Positions 1-9,000 of a stretch of DNA of 10,823 nucleotides are shown here, piece after piece; position 1 is the first letter of the stretch; every line of letters begins with the position of its first letter. Below the pieces are notes generated by a model. The model made no database searches. It saw nothing but the letters and a program-made list of their open reading frames with translations, and was not told the origin of the DNA. The position numbers and the translations under genes were made by a program. Source of the stretch: an uncultured Bacteroidota bacterium (GTDB lineage Bacteria; Bacteroidota; Bacteroidia; Flavobacteriales; Flavobacteriaceae); contig CACLQG010000035.1 in NCBI GenBank assembly GCA_902609035.1, forward strand, positions 1-10,823, given 5' to 3'.

Positions 1-87
1 TATTATTGATGCTTCTTTAGAGGCTGTAATTGTTGCAACAGAAGTTTTATTTTCCTCAGCTGTAAAGGTTGTTGTACCAGTATATAG
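1..87 (-). other. Start of a possible cadherin-type repeat, cut by the window edge
   Basis: The last 29 visible residues read [20 protein letters not shown] and then ASKEASII. The pattern F-x-x-x-E-N-x-T-x-V-x-T-I-x-A-x is typical of the first strand of bacterial cadherin-like repeats, which are common in Bacteroidota surface proteins. Too little is visible to be certain, and it might instead be another beta-sandwich module. Confidence 0.4.
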
Positions 88-3000
88 AGGAGCTGATCCA
101 TCGTCAATGGTAATAGTTATACTTTCACTTCCTGCAAACGGTCTAGATTGAATATCAACTGCAACAAATGATACAAAATATTTTCCAGGAGAATATCCAG
201 AGGTGTTTAGTTGGTGTGTCCAGATTTTATTACTCGAAGCCTGATTTGTAGTGAATGTTGATGTAGTTGCATTTAAACCACCAGTTGAAATTTTAATAGT
301 TGGAGTTCCCTGCATTGCTTCTGAGAAATTTGCTGTAATAGAGAGATCTGTTCCAGAGTAAATTACATTATCAGCATCACTGGTTGTAATTATTAATGCA
401 GCCCTCGAAGGACAAACTCCCCATAGAGGTAATTTAGAATTATTTAATTGACTACCAGTTGAAAAGTTAGTTGGAGCTGAGCTAAAATTGGAAACACACC
501 ATTTTTTCAGACTATAACCAAATGAGGATGCACCAGAGAACATTCCCTCCAAACCACCTGTTGAAGGAGCAGTTGAAGAAACATCCCACTCAATAAGATT
601 TTGATTGAATGACGTTGCATTTTGGAACATGTATACCATGTTCTGAGCAGATGATGTGTTCCACAGGCTAAGATCTGCATTGAATGCAGAAGCGTTTTGG
701 AACATGTACTGCATCTGAGTGACTTTAGACACATCCCAATTACTAATATTTTGATTAAATGCAGTGGCATTTTTGAACATTTCACTCATGGTTGTCACAT
801 TCGAAGTGTCCCAATTTGTTAAGCTTTGATTAAAACTGGTTGAATTTTTAAATATTCCATCCATTCTGGTTACACTTGAAACATTCCAAACTCCAACAGG
901 TTGATTAAATGCTGTAGCACCAACAAACATATATCTCATATCTGTTACAGCGGATGTATTCCAACTGCTTATATTTTGGTTAAATGAAGTAGCGGCTTCA
1001 AATGTTCCAAGCATACTTGATACACTGGATGTGTTCCAAGATGATATATCTTGATTAAACTGACTATTCGCTCGAAACAGAGCAGACATATTAGTTACAT
1101 TTGAAACATCCCAACTACCTATATCTTGGTTAAATATTGTTTGGTTGAACATTTGTTCCATATCTGTTACACTTGACAAATCCCAATTACCAATATCTTG
1201 ATTAAAATTACTCGCTAACCAAAACATACGGTTCATGTTGGTCACCCTGGAGGTATCCCAATTACCTATGTCTTTATTAAATGCTGTTGCACCCTGAAAT
1301 AAACTTTGCATATTAGTTACATTGGAGGTATCCCATGAGCCAATATTTTGATTGAAAGAAGAGTCGTTAGTAAATAGACCTGCCATATTAGTTACTAGCG
1401 TTGTAACCACCCTATTCCAATCAGTATCATTTACATTTTTAGAGGCTATTAAAGAGTTATCTAAAGCGGTGTAAATAACTCCATTCACAACACCTTGATC
1501 CCCTGGGTTACATCCTCTACATTTAACGGTTACACCATTGGAGTCTAAATAGAAAGTTGGACTAATGGTAAAGACGATGTTATCTGATCCAGCATATGCA
1601 TTTCCAAGAATATCTGTTCCACTTACAGTTATAGTGTAATTCCCCGAGGCTAGTGTTGGACTAGAAGTGTTCCAATTGTAGGTGAAGGAATTTGTACCAC
1701 TAACCTGAGTCATATATACTTGAGTCACCACTCCAGAAATGGAAATCGTTGGTGTATCTGTCATAGCTTTTGAGAAACCAGCAGTTATTGTTACTGCTTG
1801 AGTGGGTGATAAAGTTGTAGAAATTATATTATCAGAATCTGTATCAGTTAAGATTACACTAGGAGCTGAGGTATCTAAAGTAAAAGTTGTACTGTCTGTT
1901 CCTGCATAATCATTTCCAGCTTTATCTTGACCAGAAACAGTTACACTCAGGCTCCCATCAGAAGGAAGTGAGGGGCTATCAACATCCCAAACATATTGAA
2001 ATGAATTTGGACCCGAAGTAAAGTTTTTATTTATCTCATCTAATGTCAGTGCTGTGTTATAAGCCTGGAATTTTGATAAATCCATATTAGCATAATTGTC
2101 TAAATCCGAACTTCTAGAGTTTCCACCAAGATAAAAATACCTAGGATTGGAATATGATCGATTTGCTACGGTCCGACTTAAAACCTGAACTCCGTTAAAA
2201 TAGAGCTTAGCATTAGTTCCGTTTTTAACAAAAGCAATATTGTGCCAATCCCCACTTGATAAGGCCGAATAAGATGTTGGATCGTCGTTTCCGCCTTGGC
2301 CACCTCCATCCATGTAAAGTCGAATTCTTCCATCTGGTTTAATTCTCAATTGAAACTGATTTGCGAATGTAGAAGCAGATCTGTTAAAACTGAAGAACCG
2401 GTCAGAAACTGATGATGGGAGGGATTTAAACTTAATTCTAAAAAGAAAGGTAAAATTAGTGCCTGAGATACCATTTGTTATGTTAGGGTAGTTAACAGGC
2501 TTGATGTTATCATTTACTCCATCAAATGAGAAGTAATTTTCCCCTGTGCTTTGAACTAATTGGGTTCCATTAGTTAGTGTAAAGTCATTCCCATTAGTCC
2601 CCTTATCTTTTATAACATTTCCAATTGTTGAATTTGGGAAATTGGCATCTAAAATTATAAATGCTCTGCTATCTAAATCATAATTAGTTGACATAGGTGC
2701 ATTATTTACCGATGTTCCAGAGATAGAGATTGTTGGTGATCCAGTCATCATCTCACTAAATAAGGCAGTAATTGTAACAACATCTGTTTTGCCCAGTATG
2801 TTATCCTCATCAGAATCTCCAAGAATTACTGAGGGTAATGTTAAATCGAATGTAATTGTAACACTGTCTGTCCCAGCATAATTATTTCCAGCTAAATCAG
2901 TTCCAGTTACAGTTACTGTATATGTTCCCTCGCTTATTCCTGAAGGAGTCCAAGAATATGTAAATGTTGAGCTGTTAACAGCAGTAAGAGACTGGTTGTT

Positions 3001-6000
3001 TACTGCCGATCCAATTGTGATAGTATTAGATGCTCCCATCGCCTCACTAAAGCTTGCTGTAATGGTTATCTGGTCTCCTGTCTTTATGGTATTGTCAGAA
3101 TCACTTGTGGTTAGAGTAACCGTTGGACTAGAAGAATCTACTGTAAAGGTGATACTCCGAGCGCCTGTATTTGTATTTCCTTGAGAATCGGATCCACTGA
3201 CTGTAGCAGTATAGATTCCACTTTGTGTTGTGGGTGATACAGACCACAGATAAGTATATGAGTTGGTACTTGATATACGAGTCATAATTACACTAGTAAC
3301 CAGACCTGAAAGCGATAGTGTAGGCGTGCTAATCAGACTCTCTGAGAAAGCTGCGGTGATGGTTACACTTGCAGATAGAGGGATTAAATTATCATCATCT
3401 GTATCACTTAAAATTACCGTTGGTCCTGTGGTATCAACTGTAAAGGTGATACTGTCTGTTCCCGAATAGGCATTACCAGCAAGGTCGGACCCTGCAACGC
3501 TAGCTAGGTAAACTCCATCTGATGGAGTATTAGGATTATCCACATCCCATATATACTGATAATTAGATCCCGAAGAAGGTAGTCCATGTACTCTAACAAA
3601 CCCAGAATTAGTTCCATTTCCGTCATTCCCATTACCCCCAACTGCAACCCTTGATCCATCTGAGGAGATTGAAACGGAGCGGCCTAAATTATCGCCTGGT
3701 GCCCCACCATTTATATCCGTTCCTACTTGTGACCAAGCCCCAGATTTAAATTCATAAATTCTTACGTGCCCAGATTGATCGCCTCCACCGTCATTTTCAA
3801 TAGCTCCAATTGCTAACCTTGACCCATCTGAAGATAAAGAAACTGAATAGCCGCTTTGATCACCAGCTGCTTCTCCATCAATGTCAGATCCTACTTGTAC
3901 CCATGAAGATCCATTGAAATCATAAACTCTAACGTGACCTGAATTCATTCCTCCACCACCATTTGTATATCCTCCAATAGCGACTCTTGAACCATCTGAG
4001 GACAAGGAGACCGAAAAACCGAAGTTATCATAAGGAGTTTCTCCTGTTATGTTGGAGCCTCGCTTGGTCCACGAATTATTGACTAACCTAAATACCCTAA
4101 CATAATTTGAGGATCCAACTGCAACTGAATATCCGTCTGAAGACAGGGAAACTGATTTTCCAGCAGAGCAGCAACCATCTCCATCGATGTCACCACCTAA
4201 TTGAGCCCAAGAGGAACCATTCCATTGATATATTCTAACATGACCAAAATTGCCCTGATTACCAGGTGGTCCATTGTTGCTGTGAGCCCCAACAGCTAGT
4301 ATAGATCCATCTGAGGATAAAGAGACTGCTGATCCACTTCGATCACCCACTGCTTCGCCATCAATATCTGCGCCTAACTTTGTCCAAGCTGTTCCGCTCC
4401 ATTGATAAACTCTAACATGACCAGACTCACTACCATTTCCATCATTCTGTATAGCTCCAATAGCTACTCTAGAGCCATTAGAAGATATCGATACTGATTG
4501 TCCACTATTGTCATTTGCTGCCTCCCCATCAATGTCCGCGCCTAACTGCGTCCAAGCTGAACCATTCCACTGAAAGACTCTAACATGCCCAGAGTAAGAA
4601 CCTGCATCATCATTTCTTGGCGCTCCAATTGCTACTCTATTCAAATCAGAGGATAGTGATACTGACCACCCAAAATAATTATCTCTAGATTCTCCATAAA
4701 TACTGCCCCCTAATTGAGTTATCGAGCCCGTGCTGGATGGTCCTGATGCTACACTCATTAAAATATTACTCACCACTCCAGAGATAGATATGGTAGGTGT
4801 AGCTGCCATTGCCTCACTAAAGGCAGCAGTTATTGTTACCGTATCTGTGGAAATTAAAAAGTCGTCCGTGTCTGTGTCTGTTAATTTTACCGTTGGTGGA
4901 GTTCCATCTAAAGTTATCTCTATTGTGTCAGTTCCTGCATTGAAGTTTCCAGCGAGATCTTGACCGCTTACCGAGACGGTGTAACTGGTTGGGGTTACTC
5001 CAGAGGTGTTCCAAATGTATCTATAGGTAGTAGTGACCACTGCGCTAAGCGTCTGATTATTTACAGCAGAGCCTATGGTAATAGTAGGTGTCACTCCCAT
5101 GGACTCACTAAAGGTAGCTGTTATGGTTATCTGCTCTCCAGGTTTTATGGTATTATCTGAATCACTGGTAGTAATAGTTACTGTAGGACTAGAAGAATCT
5201 ACTGTAAAGGTGATGCTTTGAGTACCTGAATTATAATTTCCTTGTAAGTCAGATCCACTAACTGTAGCTGTATAAACTCCACTATTAGTGGTGGGTGATA
5301 CGGACCAAAGATAAGTATATGAATTAGTACTTGAGATACGAGTCATTAATGCATTGGTAACTAATCCTGTAAGCGATAGTGTAGGTGTGCTCTGTAGACT
5401 CTCTGAAAAATCCGCAGTAATGGTTACACTTGCCGACATTGGTATTAAATTATCTGCATCGGTATCAGTAAGAATTACTGTTGGACCAGACGTGTCTAAG
5501 GTAAAGGTAATGCTCTCTGTACCAACTACATATGAATTACCCGCAAGATCAGTTCCCGATACGGTAGCGGCGTAACTGCCATCGGATGGGGCCGAATTAT
5601 TGCCATTATCTACATCCCAAACGAATTGGTATGGGTTGATCCCAAATACCTCTACTTGACCTGCTTGAGTTCCACCCTCAGAATGATAAGGAGCACTAGA
5701 GATAAAAATACCATTTGAACTAATATCAACATGAATACCTAGATAGCTATTATTGTTATCTCCAATAATATCTGAACCAATTTGGGTCGCGTTTGTTCCA
5801 TCCCAACTATAGGCCCTTACAAGACCTTTGTTTGAACTATATCCATAGGCTCCTACAATTATTTTATCTCCAATTGAGTTAATGGCAGAGGAGTAACCGA
5901 AATTATCACCATTATTATTGCCTACTAAACTGCGCTTAAGTGTCCAAGTTGCAGTTCCAGAAAGAACCTCATATTTATAAATATTTACAATACCTTTTGA

Positions 6001-9000
6001 TTGACCAGTCCAACCTCCAGCAACTAGAGTGGCTCCATCACCTGATAAAGAGACAGAAACACCAAAATTACTAGTACCTGTAGAATAAGTATCGTCAATA
6101 TCACCTCCAACTAAAACCCAGTTGGATCCATTCCAATCGTATACCCTAACTTTACCCTCATTAGTTCCATAAGCATAAGCTCCAATAGCTAGTCTATTTC
6201 CATCTGCGCTTAAAGAAACCCCTGACGATCCACCTCCAAATTGTCCACCAACGCTATCACCTTCAATGTCATTTCCTCTTTGACTTAAATTTGAACCATC
6301 CCAATAGTATACTCTTACATGACCTGTATTGTTTCCTGCTACCCCATCATTCCTTGGCGCGCCTATGGCTACAACATCTCCGTTAAAACTCATGTGAATT
6401 GAAGATCCCGAAGCCTCAAGGTCATTTGCAGCTTCCCCGACAATAAAGCTACCACTCCTTAGGGTCCATGTACCATTTACCAGGGTATAAATTCCGTACT
6501 TACCCCTGTAGTTTGATCCTCCACCACCAACAGCTATAACTTGACCATTCCCACTAATAGCTACTGTCCTTCCTAAGCCCTCAGCAGAGGACCCTGTTAT
6601 GGTATTTCCAATTTGTGACCACTGAGAGCCATCCCATCTTAAAACTTTTGCATATCCATTTCCACTTCCACCACTTCTCATTCCACCGATAACAATTGTT
6701 TTTCCATCATCGCTTACTTGAGAAAAGAACCCTAACCAGTCATTTGCTTGACCATTTATATTTTGACCGATCTGCACTATACCATTATTTTTTGATGTAA
6801 ATAATGTGTTAGATCTAACTCCTGGTGAAATAGAAATTGTTGGAGTTGTCGACATTGATTCAGAGAAAAATGCTGTCAGAGTAACTGTATCGGTTGATAT
6901 TAATAAGTTATCCTGATCGCTATCGGCAAGTAAAACTCTAGGTCCAACTGGATCATAAATAAAACTGCAGGAAACGATCGATGAAATACTATTTCCAGCT
7001 GCATCAATAACCGATGGACTTCCTGGAGCATGAGTTAGTTTAACTAGTCCACCTGACTTTGGAGTAATTCGTACAACATAAGACTGATATGCATTTGATG
7101 GGTTTTGTGATACACTTAAAATAGTTAAACTTGCAACATTTATAGCCTCGGAAAATTGTAAAGGGTTTGTGGTAAGACCCGTGACCGTTTCGTCGTATGT
7201 AAGGGTTACCACAACTGAGGTATTCGAGTATTTTAGCCCTGATGGAGTTGTAATAGTTAGTGATGGTTTTACTAGATCCGTTGTAAAAGTAATGCTCTCG
7301 GTTGCTGCGTATGGGTTTCCTATAGAGTCAGTTCCAGAAACTGTTGCAACATAATTTCCACTACCAAATGTAGAGGAAACATTAAATGTGAAGTAATACC
7401 CAATACCCCTGGTCACGGCTCCACCCATATTTGAATGGTTCGCACAATAATAATATAGGTTAGTAGGGCTATTTCCTGCTAAAGTGATAAGAGAATACGC
7501 CCCACTTTGACCTGGGGTCCCCACTGCGGTTACATTTGTAGTGTAAGCAGATCCCGAACTATGAGTCCCATCTTGAGTTGTAGAAAACTTAATAGGATGA
7601 CTTGAATTTGAAGAATCAGATTGATCAAATCTGTAAGTTTGACCAGGCACCAAAACTAATGGTAACTGACTTTGATCATTGATAAAATACTTATTCCCTC
7701 CTCCTGAACTTGCAACTTTTACCGAGAATACAACAGGATCTGTTACATTATAATTGACTAGTCCCATGGGAGCATTTGTAACTATACCAGTTATAGAAAC
7801 GGTAGGGGTGGGGCTCATGGATTTGGAAAAACTCGCCGTTATTGTTACTACCTCTGAGAGAGCAAGTAAATTATCATCCGCACTATGTGTTAGGGTGGCT
7901 AGTGGACCTGATGTATCTAAAGTAAAAGTGATACTATCTGTCCCTGAGTAGGCGCCTCCTGTCGCACTTGCCGTACCTGAAACTGTTGCCAGATAGGTCC
8001 CACTTGGGGGGACACCACCGCTGTCAACATCCCAAACATACTGATAGGATTGACCTCTTTTGTTCATTAGAACACTAGTAACCACCCCAGTAATGGAAAT
8101 TGTTGGTGTAGCAGTCATGGCCTCACTAAACGTAGCAGTAATAGTTACCGTATTTGAAGCCGCTATTATATTATCCGCATCGGTATCTGTTAGAACAACA
8201 CTTACGTTGGAATTACATACTCCCCATTCGGGCTGTTTAGAAGCGGTGTTTCTCCAAGTTGCATTAGCATTAGCTTTAAAGGCAAAAGGTTCACTACTAA
8301 GTTGTGAGACACACCACCCAGAAAGATCTTGGTTGAAGGCAGATGCTGCAAAGAACATATTATTTAGTGGATTATTTACGCTCGCATCTATATCTGACAT
8401 ATTCCAATTCCCAACGGGTTGATTAAACGAACTAGCATTAAGGAACATAGCTTGCATTTGTTCTACACTTGAAGTATTCCAATTATTTATGGCATTACTA
8501 CCCCCGTTATTAAATGCTGTTGCATTTTCGAACATCCCTCCCATACGTGTAACTTTAGAAACATCCCAACCCCCAATATTTTGATTAAATGAACTGGCGT
8601 CTTTAAACATAAGCTGCATGCTTATAACATTCGAAGTGTTCCAATTACCTATGTCTTGATTAAATGAGGTGGCATCTTGAAACATATTTGGCATCTGTGT
8701 AATATTAGAAGTATTCCATGAACCTATGTTTTGATTAAATGAACTGGCTCCTTCAAACATATAACCTAAACGAACTGCATTTGATACATTCCAATTATTA
8801 ATAGTATTACTTCCCCCGTTGTTAAATGAACTGGCGTCCCTAAACATATATTGTAGTCCATTAGTACTTGCTGTATAAGCTACACTTGACAAATCCCAAG
8901 AGCCTATGTTTTGATTAAATGAACTGGCTCGTTGAAACATAGCTCCCATATCTGTTACGCTTGAAGTATTCCAGTTATTTATGGTATTACTACCCCCGTT

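Noticed and set aside
507..785. Minus-strand 92-codon frame rich in Cys, Met and Leu
   Set aside because: It overlaps BspA block C in another frame and shows the same 25-residue periodicity, so it is an out-of-frame shadow of the repeat.
540..1410. Tandem repeats of about 75 bp considered as a CRISPR array or satellite
   Set aside because: The period is constant with no unique spacers, the repeats diverge at third codon positions, and they translate into BspA units.
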